This document shows, piece by piece, positions 1 to 12,166 of a DNA stretch of 64,000 nt (its first letter is position 1; every line of letters begins with the position of its first letter). The stretch is from Bryoerythrophyllum caledonicum (taxonomy: Eukaryota; Streptophyta; Bryopsida; Pottiales; Pottiaceae), in contig OZ020514.1 of NCBI GenBank assembly GCA_963971425.1, positions 39,655,158 to 39,719,157 of the forward strand. The letters are read 5' to 3'. The notes under the pieces were generated by a model. It was not told the origin of the DNA. It worked only from the letters and a program-made list of their open reading frames with translations, and did no database searches. Both the position numbers and the translations under genes were made by a program.

Positions 1-958
1 GGATTGTGATGAGGTACCTCGCGACAATACGGTGGTGCTTCGCGGGCTCTCTCTTCTCCAAAATGTTCGCCGATTAAATCGGAAGCAGAAGCACAATGAA
101 GAATCAGAGAGCTTAAATGATTAAAAGATGACGGACACGAGGGTACTACAAGTTAAAAGTGTCTTTAGTAGTGTGGTGATGGCATGGTACAATAGTACCG
201 CGGTTTTAAAATATGTACTTGGAGTTGAGAGTGCCCATTCATGAAGGCACCACATTGAATTAAATAATTTTAATGTTAGACCACCCTTGTACAATTGTAT
301 TCTTTCAAATTCTCTAAACCTCAGTCCTTTTGAGGGGCAAACGCATTGTTCAAGCGCGCACGCCCGGCCCCTAACCGCGCGCGCCCGATAGGCAGGTGCG
401 CGCGCGACCCACGATGGTATGCGCCAGGCCCGTGACGTTGCACGCCCGGCCCCTAACGGTACGCGTATGACTTTAACGGTACGCGCCCGGCCCTGATGCG
501 TACGCGCCCGACACTGATATACACGCGCCCGACCTTGATATGCACGCGCCCGACCCTGATATGCACGCGCCCGGCCCTGAGGGGTACGCGCCCAACCTTG
601 TATGTACGTCCCCGGCCCTAATTGGTACGCGCCCAACCTTGTATGTACGTCCCCGGCCCTAATTGGAACGCGTTCGGCCCTGCACGAACGCGCCTGATCT
701 GGATTGGTACATGCCCAACCCCAAATGCTGCGCGCGCGGTCCGAAGGCACGCAGCCGCCCCTTGATGTGACGTGGAAAGCCGTCTTACGTGTCGAGCACA
801 CGTGTTTTACTTGGGGATAAGTTTAAAATTTGATTTGGGGTTTGTAATTTTTTTTAGACGCAACCGTCCTCCAAAAAATGTTGTCCGTCCTATCCGTACG
901 TCTGACTGTCCGGTTGTCCGCTATTTTTGGGCCCCTGTCCGTCTATGAAGACAACCCT
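1..958. mobile_element. Right end of a hAT-like DNA transposon
   Basis: The segment ends with a sequence whose reverse complement reads CAGGGTTGTCTTCATAGACG. This matches the plant hAT type of end (CAGGGNTNNC). A related end, TAGGGTTGTCATAATGGACG, occurs at 21,897 in the opposite orientation, so the two probably belong to separate copies of one family. Only the right part lies in the window, with no transposase visible. It contains a 21-bp minisatellite. The target duplication cannot be tested because the left end is missing. Confidence 0.45.
340..708. repeat. 21-bp GC-rich minisatellite
   Basis: About 17 head-to-tail units of 20-21 bp with consensus ACGCGCCCGRCCYTGATATGC are seen, clearest from 481 to 667. 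Because the unit is a multiple of three, a long minus-strand frame (801-121) translates into a 7-residue repeat (AYQGRAR-like). I regard that frame as a by-product of the repeat and not a gene. GC content is far above the flanks. Confidence 0.8.
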
Positions 959-1019
959 GGCTGCCCAAACTAGATCCATCCAGTGATTAGATGTACTAAT
1001 TAGGAGCAATTTCTTGAGT

Positions 1020-1380
1020 TTCAAAAATCAGCCGGAGATCTCCAGATGATTTCGTTGTCTCATGGATCATGAAAGCCCCTTTAATGATGTGTTTATTCTA
1101 GCACATAGCCGGAGATCTCCGGACTTTACAAAGGAGTGGAGATACTCCTTGATGACGATGTGAAGATTTGTGCCCTCAATTTTGGGATCATGAACCGGAG
1201 ATCTCCGATTGTTGCATAAAATGGATCCTTTTCATCAATAGAGGTACTTTTTAAGACGACTTTCTAGAGTTCCACTAATCAGCCGGAGATCTACCGATTC
1301 TTTCGCTGTCGCCCGAAACCAGAGGACTTTCCATTGTTGTTCTAATTCTGACACAAAGCCGGAGATCTTTGGGACCCCCA
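1020..1380. promoter_or_regulatory. Cluster of CCGGAGATCTCCGG palindromes
   Basis: Five full or decayed copies of (AG)CCGGAGATCTCCGG occur near 1,031, 1,107, 1,195, 1,280 and 1,357, at roughly 75-90 bp spacing. They lie immediately upstream of the ATG at 1,409. Single copies recur at 3,014, 3,538, 4,616, 5,286, 14,687, 16,268 and 20,502, always in this element family and mostly outside coding exons. They could be protein-binding sites or hairpins controlling the element's genes. Confidence 0.7.
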
Positions 1381-1408
1381 TGATGCAAAGGTCTCTCTTC
1401 TATTTGAG

Positions 1409-2993
1409 ATGGATGACGCGGTGGTCCAAAAGTGGATCCGAATTGATAAGATGTACGTCGTTGGACTCCTACCAGATGCAACCGGAAGACCGGCGACCCT
1501 ACTAAGCTGAAGCGCAAAACCTCTCGTGCAAAACAACTTTAAGCCACTTAATAAATGCGCGCCGAGGACCTAGACTACCTTGCGGACTTAGAGCTTGCAA
1601 AGAAGGTCTGTGTGAAGTCATCCAAAGCAGCGAACAAAGGTACCATGCAGGGGCAGGCCGAGACTTTCGAGAATGTTGCCAAGCAGGAGAAGAAAATCGG
1701 AACGATGAAGAGTGAACTCATTTGAAATACAAGAATCACCTCCTTCCCTTCAAGTTTGCTGACTTTGTCCCATATACAAATTAGGAGTGGGACAAATTTG
1801 CGAAAGGGAAGAATATTGGACGAATTCAGCTCGAGTCCTAAATGGACGCCGCAAATCACTCGGCAAAGGATAAAGCTTGGCTGGACGGCCGACTGAAGGC
1901 GATTAACAAGGAGACCGACGCCACCTCATACGTCTTTGTGTCTATTTGGAATCAGCACATTCCAGATGCAGCTACCGAAGCCACCCCCAGCGACGACACG
2001 TCCTTGTTCTACTCCAAATACACTTGCAGGGTTCTGCCAGACATTGGAGGGGAGGTCGCCCATGTACTTTTAATGCGGGACACATAGGCGTGGCGTAACT
2101 TCGCAGACCCCCACTTTACTTCTGTTTCTTTTATCCTATGAAAGACAAGAAATGTCGTGCTCAGGTCCTGGATCTCTTCCTCTTCAAGAAAATTTTCAAC
2201 CATCTCGAAGTGGACATGAAGAACGGGCAAACGAGATTCAGATTACAATCGGTTCTTATCACCGACGGAACAAGATTCCTGGAGTTGAAAAGGTACCTTA
2301 TACATTGGTAGAGGGAGTCTAGGGCAAGGCAAGATTGTAGTTACCGCATGTGGTCTATTACTTCTCTGGCCAAGCTAATGGGTTTCCGACCCCAGATATC
2401 GGTGTCGGGGAGACAATATACTGTGTATTCTTGTATGAATATGATGCGAGCGAGACGCCTGCTCAATCATTCAAGAGGCTCTTCAAAGGCCACTTCAAGG
2501 AAATATCGGCCTTCATTTCAGCCGTTGATCATGCCGAAGTGGTGGCAGAGGCCCGGTGTTTTGCAGCTAAGGATCTCGGTCCTCGATCTGCTATTCACTG
2601 GGTACATCAGAGAGGATATGTGGTCGTAAATGCTAATAGAGGACCACATTTAACATATCTTGGCTTGGTAAGTAGGACATCCTTCCTAAGCAATCCTTCC
2701 ACAAAGATTTTTGTGTTTGTATACAGTTAATTGTTTGAGATGTAGCGATAACCAAAGTTTCTTCAATGGAGACTCACGACGCGCGGGCCTTTGAGATTGT
2801 AAACATCAAAGATGCCAAAGTGAAGGCCGACTCTAACGCGGAAGAGAATTTTAGGTATCACTTGAATATCTTACTTGACGCTAAGGACGGCGCTGCCAAG
2901 AACGCAGAGGCGATTGAGATTAGTGAGTCCACTCCACGTGCAGTGGTTCAAACACGGGCAATATCAAGGACAAACTACACTGAAGAGGTATGA
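1409..2993 (+). pseudogene. Unknown element-encoded protein, decayed
   Basis: The family was not recognised. A protein-like reading starts at ATG 1,409 (MDDAVVQKW...), passes a basic stretch (KRKTSRAK near 1,510) and a lysine/glutamate-rich segment, and runs with good composition to ...HLTYLGL at 2,667. A clear GTAAGT donor follows. A last exon (ETHDARAFEIVN... to TGA 2,991-2,993) is likely. Keeping the coding sense needs three or four 1-nt frame changes (near 1,500, 1,725, 2,130). It also passes about eight TAA/TAG codons but no in-frame TGA, for example the three TAAs near 1,524-1,536 and the TAGs near 2,318 and 2,336. The block around VEGVQGKA resembles part of the gene at 6,357-7,845 (V-EG-KAK), so the two may be one element gene family. 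It sits between the palindrome cluster and an FCP1-like gene on the same strand. Confidence 0.5.
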
Positions 2994-3206
2994 TGCTTAA
3001 GGCATCTTCATGAATCGGAGATCTCCGGCTGATCATTTGCTCCGGACGTCCACGATACTTTGGGACTCATCTCATTCACTACTATGCTGGAATTTAGTAC
3101 GCCCGGCAGACATAGACTACGTTGAAGATCTCTGGGTGTATGATACCAATTCCTTATTTATTGCATCTTCATTTCTTTCATGCTAACTTTGTCATTGTGA
3201 AGTAGA

Positions 3207-4760
3207 TGGCTGATGACTCGCTGCATGAAGTTGATGTGCAGTATGCATTGACTCCATGAGTGGTTACCAACCTTAGATTGGAGTCCTTGGCCAGAGCCGT
3301 GCCGGTCGTGGATACGGGCACCCCAAGCAATCCCATGGAGTTAAACAATGATGAACCTCCTCATCCTTTCAATTGTGCCTCGCCTAGTTCGACAAGCAAA
3401 TCTACTTCGAACGCTCGATTGTGTCCTTCTCCGGAAGAATCTTGTTTGCATTCGGATGGGCAGCATCACCTAGCGCAAGATCTCCATGATGACACGGCAA
3501 TGTCTAATCACATGTTCTTTGACAAAGCCACAGAGAAACCGGAGATCTCATGCACGTCGTCCTCGGAACGACGCCTCTGGTATAGGAGGTTGTGTTCAAG
3601 AGTGCCGAGGACCTGACAATGCGTGACACCGATCACACGATGGATGAGGTATTGGTAGAACCAACATTGCTTGAATTACAAGTCATGAGCCCTCTGTGGA
3701 GCCCTCCGCGTTGCTAGGGTCAGCTGCCTAAAAAAGAAAAGAAGAAGACAAACGCGAGGAATCATGTGTGAAAAATACCTCCTCATCCGATTCTTGTTCG
3801 GGCAAAGCCCTAGAAGAAAGGTGAAGAATTATTTGCAGATCAAACCTTCTTGCTTGTTCTCAGGACAATTCACTCTACGCAAACCGTATTCTCACTACTT
3901 CATTATTGTTATTCAGGTTTCGGTACGATCAACACAATTGAAGGATGTCGGTGACGAAAACCTCACACAGACTGCAAAAGTCGTTGGTGTAGCTCAGACC
4001 TCTAGGGATACTCCACCTACTATCTGAGGTGCGTGATTTGTACATTCATATTTACGTGCCATCGTTTATATAGTGCTCAATCTTCCACCAAGCATTTCAG
4101 GATTGTCAGTGCGTAACACTTTTGTATGTATATTTGCAATTTTTCTAAGCTGTACAAGTTCCTTATCTTAGCCTACGTACTCGTATTTTGGCTTCAGGTC
4201 CGAGGATGTTTACTACAATCGTCCGAGAGCCAAGAATCAAGGATCAGGTAACAACACAATGGGTTTATCATGTCGTGTTTGACTTAAATGGAGTTCTTGT
4301 CCACATGGGAGAGAATAAATAGGGACAATCGAGGGACATCAAAGTAAGGCCTGGTTGCACTGAACTCCGTAACTTCGTAAGGGAGAAGGCTACTATCTCA
4401 TTCAAGAGCAGTGAGTTGGAAAAAAATATTGTGGAAATCATCAAGGAGTTGCGCAAGAAAGGTGTTGCCATTCCAAAAGTTGTTACAGTCATGACGCATG
4501 CCAATTGCTATAAAATCATCATTTGTGCTCCCATCCCATCCAAAGAAGCCAATTTTCCTGAAGGACCTATCAGTTTATAACACCACGGCGATGAATCGGT
4601 CTAGGAGGGGCACCCCGAGATCTCCGGTTGATTTCCTTTCACTTTGCAACCTCACACCTTATTTTCTCTTCATTCCCATATTCAATTTCAAATTCAATGG
4701 TTGTGCCTTGCTATTCGCAAGCCATAATCATATCCCTCCGCGGTCCTCTCTGCTTTGACG
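3207..4760 (+). pseudogene. FCP1/NLI-like HAD phosphatase, copy B1
   Basis: This is a decayed multi-exon gene. The first coding exon opens with ATG at 3,207 directly after an AG acceptor (MADDSLHEVD...) and contains an in-frame TGA at 3,257. It continues as a Ser/Asp/Glu-rich, low-complexity region to about 3,820. The phosphatase part (about 4,252-4,640) shows the HAD nucleophile-type motif VVFDLNGVL, then RPGCTEL and VVTVMTHANCYK. A frame slip near 4,512 continues as SFVLPSHPKK and IFLKDLS. The DD-containing C-terminal motif is missing, because the sequence is deleted near 4,595 relative to the second copy at 15,784-15,955. A TAG lies at ENK*GQS in both copies. The FCP1 family dephosphorylates Ser/Thr, classically the RNA polymerase II C-terminal domain; this copy cannot be active. 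Confidence 0.65.
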
Positions 4761-5170
4761 AGGTCCTTTACTAGGCCAAGTTCCGCTACGCGCAGCAGCC
4801 TTCCTTTGATGACATGGCTGATGTTATTCGAGTACTATTGCGGTATTTCAATGTCGGGATTTGGTCCACTATGCGTCCTGATAAGCTCATGAAGGCGGCC
4901 GAAATGTCATTGCCTCCAGACATCTTATCAGATATTCTTTTTTTCTATGCCAGCAAACAGACTTGAAGGCCTAGCTATGGTAGGTTTCTCCTCAATATTA
5001 GAAAGGCCTCATTTAATGCTAGAACAAGGCATTATTTGTGGCGTAAATGTGTCGTTGCAGATCTAGATCCATTCAAGAATCCCATGAAGGCTATAGTCCA
5101 TTATCGAATAATTGGGAGATACCATACAAGACGGGTAGCGGGCATCTGTAAAGCACTTATATTAGAATAG
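4721..5170 (+). pseudogene. FCP1-like phosphatase exon, copy B1
   Basis: This is the counterpart of the intact exon at 16,373-16,823. It has the FNVGIWSTMRP motif (the conserved T/I-W-S/T segment of FCP1-type phosphatases) followed by DILSDILFFY and the RPSYGRFL block. Against the second copy it carries a TAG where the other has TCG (Ser), a TGA where the other has CGA (Arg, in KQT-RPSYG), and the splice acceptor CAG changed to CAAG. It is therefore non-functional. It ends with TAG at 5,168-5,170. The following ~500 bp are also shared with 16,824-17,268. Confidence 0.65.
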
Positions 5171-6356
5171 TTGTACCAATTTTCTGTAGATTACATGCGG
5201 CTGTTAACATCGGCCACCCTATAATTATTGTATGACACTTTTTTATAATGAAACAGTTTACTACTGAACTCTTACTCTGGATTCTTCCGGAGATATCCGG
5301 TAGCATGTTCTATCAATTGCGAGTAATTGTTGTCGACATCTTTGTCCCAATTTTCGCACCACACATGTGATGTCATGTATAGTCACCCTGTGATATACAG
5401 TATGTCCGACAATTTTTGTTTTGAGAAGTAAGTTCTTCTTCTGAAGCCCACTTTGACATTCAACCGGAGATATTTGGCTACATGTTGCGGACTCACGTAT
5501 AGTCTAAACTCAAGTTTGGTTGCTCTAGCCATTTTTTCCTTCATACGTGTCAATAGTGATGCATTTAATGCTTGAAAAGTACTCTAAACTCCTCAACTTT
5601 TATGCTATACTATCTCTTATCAGGCATATCTCCGGATCTTTATTTTAGTCTTTAGTCCAAAATTTAGCTCATAGTCCAAAAATAGTTGAATTGGACTTGT
5701 GCTATTTAGTAAAGGTGAAAATGTGCTGAGAAGGATTTGGTATTTGGGGTGCAATTTTATAGTACTTGGGATATAATATATTTTTTCGTGTTTTATATGG
5801 GCTGTGGAGTGTGTTCGTAAGATGTTTAGCATGGGACCGGGTTTTTTTTTCAATGTCTCCATGAAGGAGTAGGAGAAGTTCACATAAGAAAATTTAGTAG
5901 GTTATATTTTATTTTTCTTGTTTAGATGTTTCTAATTTTTTTGTATAGTTTGGTTTTTTTTTGGTTGTAGTGTTAGAAATATCGTGCTTTGTAATAAAAA
6001 TTTGTTTGTTTTTTTGTGTCTATCGATGTTTTTGTGTTGTGGGCATATTCTGGTATTTGTGTTTAGACTTTAGATAGAGATTTCATTTATATACATATTC
6101 TTTTCTAGTTTGTTATTAGTTGGAATTGATTTGTTGGTTTGTTGTTATTTTTGTGTATTTTTAGGTTAGTATAGATATATACTTCTGCGTGTAACTTCTT
6201 ATTATCATGATTTTTAGAATACATAAATTCTATTTTTGTTTTTTAATATACAAACATACAGATTTATTATCAATATAGGTAGTATGTAAAAATAATATAG
6301 GATGCAACATCTCCATTGCGTCGTTTGTTTCTACTAGTTTGACGTGTCCATTCCTT
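5171..6356. other. AT-rich region without a gene
   Basis: Up to about 5,700 this is the non-coding tail of the duplicated block, homologous to 16,824-17,268 and then 20,483-20,585. It contains decayed palindromes (TTCCGGAGATATCCGG at 5,286). From 5,700 to 6,356 the DNA is T-rich on the plus strand, with no ORF I would support. Confidence 0.6.
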
Positions 6357-7845
6357 CAATGGTCTTTCAGTGATGCTTTTGCCTCTTCTGCTTCGATTGT
6401 TTGTATGATTTGCTATCTTAGTGAGGTCATTTTACTCCAAATCGCTTTCATCGTAGAAGCTTGCACCTTATCCACATAAGTCTTGCGTCCATCATAATCT
6501 CTCCTTTCATGGCTGCCAGTTCTTTCATAGATGTGTGATAGCGTATTCAATCCCATAGTTGACCACCGTTTCTACCATGCGATTGAAATCATCTTTTGAC
6601 TGTCTTTGATTAGCAGTGTTCTCCATGCCAATTACCGCATTTACCACGGCCAAGTTCACATCCACACTAGGGAAATCAGATTCATCGAGACTTCTCAGGT
6701 GAGACGTGAGGTTTATCTATTTACCATGTAATTGTACATTTTTTTAACATGGTTTTTTGTAAACAACGGCGTTGAGGCATTGTATGTTACATGCTCCCAC
6801 GTGTTTGCCATTCTCAATTTTAAAATGCATGTTAGTAATGTTGTTTTCACCAAGCTTTGATTTCAACCCTTTTTCTAACTCCTCAATGGATTTTATCATA
6901 TTAAGGTTTCTTGCAATAAGAATCAAGGCAATTTTCTTTAGCTTCTCATCCTTAATCATTTTTCCATTACTTACATGGTTGGGCACAAAAATTTCATTGT
7001 CAAATGCAATTTAATTGACCTTTACTTCGATTGCCATTTCTAAGGAAGGTGTTTTTATCCAAGCAAAGTTATTGGTAGTCTTCTTTTCAAACTCAGTAAA
7101 TTTAAAATTATAGCCTCTAGCAAAGCTATCTTTTACTATTTCCTCATGCATGGTACACCGTTCTTTGTTTGCAAGATTAAGCCCAGTGATTTTGACCGTG
7201 AGAAGAATGTTAGAAGCCAAAGGGTCATATGACTTACATACCTTGCTTTTATGCGGGATACTTTCATATATGATGATGAATGGTTTGATTCCCTACAAGA
7301 GTGCTCGTTCATCTACGCTCAGATTCTTGAGGTGCAACTTGATTGTCGCGTTCTAATTCCCCGTCTTGTGATGACAAAGTATGGCAATGGCTTCTCCTAA
7401 GATTATACAAATAGGTATGTCTAGTTCTTGGGGTTTGGCTTTAACCGTACCTTCTATTACCTATTGGGCACATATTTGGTCACCAAGCTCAAAATGAATT
7501 GATAATTGATAGTCATGGACAAAACCATCTTTGTCTACCTCAACTTTACTTAGAAGTTGAGTGAGATCGTAGTGGTGTCCCTTTTTTCCATCGGCTTGTG
7601 TTGAAGCCATTCATCTTGTGCAACATATGGAAAAAAGGAAAAAGACTCTATATCCAATTTAGCATTAGCATCACAAAGACCTTGCAATTTTATATCCTCA
7701 ATACTCATGGCAAGATTTTTGAATATCTTTCCATTTTTGCAATGGTGTTTAGAGAATGAAAACCAAGCCAGTACTCAAGCCGAGGAAAACTTGTTGCCTT
7801 GGCCTTTTTCTCGTTGGGGACTGGAATGACATTAGATTGAAACAT
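6357..7845 (-). pseudogene. Unknown protein with many in-frame TAG/TAA codons
   Basis: The family was not recognised. The minus strand reads from ATG 7,845 (MFQSNVIPVP...) through RLEYWLGF, ELDIPICIILGEAIAI, CTMHEEIVKDSFARGYNF, a lysine-rich helix (KMIKDEKLKK) and NYGIEYAITHL to a TGA at 6,357-6,359. About 500 residues are coherent in composition. Frame changes are needed only near 7,720, 7,600 and in the last 200 bp. Seven stops interrupt it: TAG at 7,461, 7,353 and 7,293, TAA at 7,011, then a TAA and two TAGs further on. All are TAR and none is an unambiguous in-frame TGA; glutamine fits each position. It is AT-richer than the genes at 38-42 kb. The product might be an element-specific protein related to the gene at 1,409-2,993 (shared V-EG-KAK block), but I cannot assign a function. 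Confidence 0.5.
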
Positions 7846-8755
7846 ATCAATGGTTTAGAATTTTAGATACATACACACACTTTTAAGATATAATCTGCAA
7901 AAAAAGTGTAGTTCTCTATACAAGTAAAAAATTGCCTATTATAGAGGTGTAATGACTACATATGTTAGAGTTTGCAACAACAAACCACATAGTATAGAGG
8001 TAGGATGGGTGCCAAAAAGAGTGTTTGTGTCCTGTACTTATCTTGAGGTTGTGTCATCTAACTACGTAAGTGTGGATATCTTGGGTTCCATTGGATTTAG
8101 GATGATCCTCTACGGTACGGTGGGCTTGCGGTTGTAAGTCTACACGGTTCTTGATTTCTGTGGTTGTAGGACGTTGCAGAGAGCGAGTACGTAATTTCTT
8201 GCCGGGGTTGAGATCAAAGCCGCTTTGTGATACATGCATGGAACTAAGGTAAGGCTCCCAATGGCAATCTTTGGCGTCTATGTGACATTCAAATGAATTT
8301 GGACTTTAGGATGAATTTTGAACCTTGAATCAGTTCTTAATATTTGAAGCAAGACCATGAGATCTTACAATATTATCATTGGGATCACGAATATTTCAAT
8401 AAATATAGGATTGAGCCTGCAAATTAAGGTCAACTTCAACATTCACTCAAAGATGAAGTATAAAAAGGCCTTAAACAACATAGTGAGAATTGGATATAAA
8501 AGATACATAGCTATCATAGTGGGATCCTATGATCTAACGACACATATAAGGCAATTAATGTAGTACACTTTAAACAAATAAGTAAGCAAATAAGCACGAA
8601 GAATGGGGGTTATGACCATTGTTAACTTTATTCATAGAATAAATTGAATGAAAATCAATTGCTAAAGAACTCAATGTAGGGAACCAACTACGCATTTGTA
8701 ATAATTGCTCCATGTGCCATGTTTCAAGCAATCTATGTTTAAACTTTCCATCCAT

Positions 8756-9303
8756 CTAGTACCCTGGCACATACTCCTTGATTGAGGCAGAAGATTGCAG
8801 CGGAAGGATGAAGAGAAGCAACGTTGATGCAATGTCAAGTATATCATGAGATGCGTTGGATATGGTCATTTCACCATTCCATGACTTTGGAATGTAGCAA
8901 GCGAGGTCTTTGTTGAAAATGTGTTGCATTGGCTAATCATCAACTATCAACATTTTGTTAGGAAGACAAAATTGCTTTGTTTTCCAGTTTGTTGAGAGTC
9001 TCACAAGAACCATGTCACAAGAAAGGATACAATTGTGGCCTTGAACATTTGTTTTGTCCATAACAGAAAAAGGGTCTTGACCTTATGTCTTTAGAGAGGA
9101 GGACTTCAAGAACCTTCTTTAGGCACGCAGGTACGATGGCCGACCATTTACCAACTTGGAAGGACCTCAATTGTATTCTAAAGAACTCTGAAAGACCAGA
9201 ACGAACTATAATGTTGCTCCAATTCAAGTGTCACGGGGTGCGGTTCTCATGTTGCTCAAAACAAAGGAATCTGTTGACAAACAACACGATAACTTTTGTC
9301 TAG
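8756..9303 (-). pseudogene. FCP1-like phosphatase
   Basis: The minus-strand reading contains VGKWSAIVP followed by SKDIRSRPFFCYGQ and RPQLYPFL. These align residue for residue with VGIWSTMRP...DILSDILFFY...RPSYGRFL of the exon at 16,373. After a frame change it continues to a second hallmark, MLIVDD, then a TAG, then PMQHIFNKDLACYIPKSW. That corresponds to the DD(S/T)P...LPSW block of the gene at 36,817. It ends with TAG at 8,756-8,758. The frameshift, one TGA and the TAG in the DDxP motif indicate a decayed gene. The first, nucleophile-bearing exon (DxDG) was not found upstream. Two further FCP1-like units are nearby, so this element family repeatedly carries the gene. Confidence 0.55.
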
Positions 9304-9356
9304 CCGTCGGGTTGCTGTAATCATAGAAAATGATTAAAGTTATGAACAACATCATG

Positions 9357-9610
9357 GATTGTACGATCCTACCACAGTGCCATTCATACTACTAAAAATC
9401 ATCTATATAAGATTTTTAACTACTGCATCAATGAAGGTTGTAGGATTCTATCACACTGCTATTCGTACCACAAAAATCATCTATACAAGATTCTTAACTA
9501 CTGCATCCATGAGGGTCATAGGATACCACGACACAATTATCCATACTACAAAAATCATACAATATCCTCAAGGGCTACATTCCTAAGGTTCGTATGATCC
9601 TACCCCCCTA
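9357..9610. promoter_or_regulatory. Cluster of GTAGGATCCTAC-like palindromes
   Basis: Partly palindromic (A/G)TA(C/G)GATCCTAC motifs occur at about 9,359, 9,441, 9,517 and 9,592, embedded in two or three ~80-bp direct repeats (ACTACTAAAAATCAT-like, 9,385-9,560). Other copies lie at 8,522, 10,708, 10,785, 11,852 and 12,594. They lie between or upstream of the minus-strand exons of this region, mirroring the palindromes of the other element families. Confidence 0.6.
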
Positions 9611-9839
9611 AGGATAATTTAGAATAATATTGCAATTTATAATATTCAAAATAGGATGATGGCCACAATGTTGAAAGGTGTTTTATAAAGTAGAGGTACG
9701 TTTTACAAGTATATATTGGAACAAAAGATACAAAGTATACACATCACCAATGAGAGTGAGTAGTCAATGAAATGCTTTGACTTTGGAATTTCATTTTCAA
9801 GAACACCCAGTTACAATATTCTGAGCCAATGCAGTGGAC

Positions 9840-11651
9840 TTAACCTCTCCAAGAACTGGACCTCCGGCAAGGGGAGAAGTTATAAACATATTTTGCCATA
9901 GAGAGGTCTGAAGAAAACATATTCTCTAGCCATGAAAGCATAGTGTTCATGAAGAACTTATCTTTCAAGTCACCTATGCACATTTGAGGATGAATTGCAC
10001 TAAACTCATTGTTGAGAAGGTTCTTGGAGCTGTCGTCAATGAACAATGTGAGTCTGAGGTCCAGGTGCTCAACAATTTTTCTGACTTTTTTGAGGTCCTT
10101 GAGAATGTGCTTCTTCTCAACGTTGTTGCCTACTCTGGAAATGCTCAACTCCATAATATTTGATTGTGACGTAACTATTAGGTTGTCTAGCTTTATGGTT
10201 GGACTATCCAAATCCACCTTTAACAGGCTATTGACATTTTTCCTCATGGCGCAACTCCATACCACAACAATAGCTTTATTGCTTAGCACCTTTTAAAAAT
10301 TTGCAGATTTGGGTCTAGTGACAGTTTACGCTCCTTACCATACAATCTGTGAACCAAAAATCTATTCAAGTTCAATGCAAGAGTGTATCAAGGTTGTCTC
10401 ACCTTTGCTGATCTAGAAGCTGATTTTCATGCGGATGCACTGAGATTTCCTGTAGAAAACCAATGTTGCTAAACTGAGTTTGCAATATAAAATACAAATA
10501 GTAGACGATAGAATTCTCTGGAAACATACCTTCTCTAGAGGGACCAAAACCCTTTTGTGGTGTGGATGATGGGACCTTTTTACGATGTTGAGCAGTCTCT
10601 AACATCTCTCGTGCGTATACAAAGGTTGTTAGTGAAGAGTACACGACCAATAAGCCATTCAGAGTGCTTAGAAATTGCAAGCATTTGGAAACAACAGTGC
10701 TTGAGGATAGTAGGGTCCAACCATCCTATTTGGGATTGTAGAATCTTACCATCCCCCAAAAAATAGTAAGATCCTACCATTGCTTTCAGGATCCTAGATC
10801 CTAATATCCCCTAAGGATATTAGGGTGAACCTAGGGCATATCAAATATACATAAAAAAACAAGGTGGTAGAATTTAATAGACACATATCTTCTACTATGG
10901 GTCCAAAATAAGTATGTTGTGCGGATGGAATATCCTTTTTATCAGTATAAGCCTCAACATCAGCAAGTCTCAGGATGATCCTAAAGGTTGTTGGCTTAAT
11001 ATATTGGCTGAAATTCAATGGGTCATTGAAGTAGTCCTCAACATCAGGTGCATTCAAAGCATTCCTAGGAGGACTAAAGGCCTTTAATGACTAATAAGCC
11101 TCCTCAAACATGCCTATTATAAGCTCTCTATCAAATGGCGCTCTACCGAGTGGGGGTGAAACAGTCGGATCCATGGCCTGCAAACTAGCAAGTGTATTTA
11201 TTACAAACTGTTGCTTACAATCCGTCGTAGTCTCCATGGCCTTGCCAAAGGAAGGATGAGACGATAGTTCTATCTCCATTGTTATAGGTCCGGATGTCAA
11301 GAGATGAACATTATCTAATGTTGTTGGCTTTGAAGCTAGTACATTCCTTATCATCGTCCGGATTCCAAGAGCAAGTAATTCTTTCTCCGTGAGCACCGGC
11401 TCCTCTTCTACTATTCTGATCCTTTCTTCATGTGGAATAGGACTCACCTCGTGGAGTTCTCCTCCTCGACAACTCAAATCCTCATGGTACTCCTTGGACA
11501 ATTCGTTCACTAGACCCTAAATGGTGCTATCTTCCTCTTCATAATTATTGCTCGCATTGACATCGTCAATATCATGTGTAGGTGAATCGCGTTTGGAGTA
11601 GACATGCTCTGTCGTAGGTGAAGTAGACGACATATCATCGTCATAAGCCAT
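9840..11651 (-). pseudogene. FCP1-like phosphatase with long acidic N-terminus
   Basis: The start is ATG 11,651 (MAYDDDMSSTSPTTEHV...). One frame then runs 800 bp through an acidic region and an unrecognised domain (ELLALGIRTMIRNVL..., NDPLNFSQYIKPTTFRII) to about 10,860. It is broken only by TAGs at 11,517-11,519 and 11,088-11,090, where Gln would fit. A small exon (ETAQHRKKVPSSTP..., near 10,600-10,532) ends at a GTATGT donor. The C-terminal part (10,289-9,840) has AIVVVWSCAMRKNV, matching the FCP1 W-S motif. It also has LTLFIDDSSKNLL, matching the DD(S/T) motif, followed by a helix ending in MLSWLENMF as in the other copies. The nucleophile DxDG exon is not visible between 10,300 and 10,500. 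Exon joins are inferred. TAGGATCCTA-type palindromes lie in the putative introns (10,690-10,830) and upstream of the ATG (11,852). Confidence 0.5.
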
Positions 11652-12166
11652 TTAAAGATGCTGAGGGGCCATCAATTAAGGTCAGTGAAGTCATTGTTCC
11701 AGTCGAAAACTACAAATGAAAAGCTCACAATCAAAATGGATGGAAAGGGGGCCTAGCAGGAAGTGCTTTGTGTACCAATGCACATATGCATATCTACGGC
11801 AATCAAAACTTAGTACAAACAAATTCCTCCAAGGAAAGACACGAAGAGATAGTAGGATCTTATGATCCTAAAACAGTCATCGAGTAGTAAGTGTTGACTC
11901 TATTTGTGTACTAATGGATCCATCGACACTTATATTCCAAATTGTAAAAACTACATGCAAAGCAATGTTGATCATACCGGCGTCTCCAAAGCAAATGTAC
12001 GCAAACGACAATCATGTACTGCCTTAGTTTCCTCTACGAAGTTAGGACATAAAGATGAATATAAGGAATATACAAACATAAAATCAACCACACTGCATTG
12101 TCAATCACTTCCCATGGTTAAAGTTATATAAAATTGTTTAAGAAATTGTATGTCCGTTGATAGAGA

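Noticed and set aside
121-801. 226-residue minus-strand ORF
   Set aside because: It is created by the 21-bp minisatellite (a multiple of three) and has only repeated basic residues; no gene evidence.
7952-8563. ORFs at 7,952-8,137 and 8,357-8,563
   Set aside because: Short, with no domain, splice context or similarity to other copies in the window.
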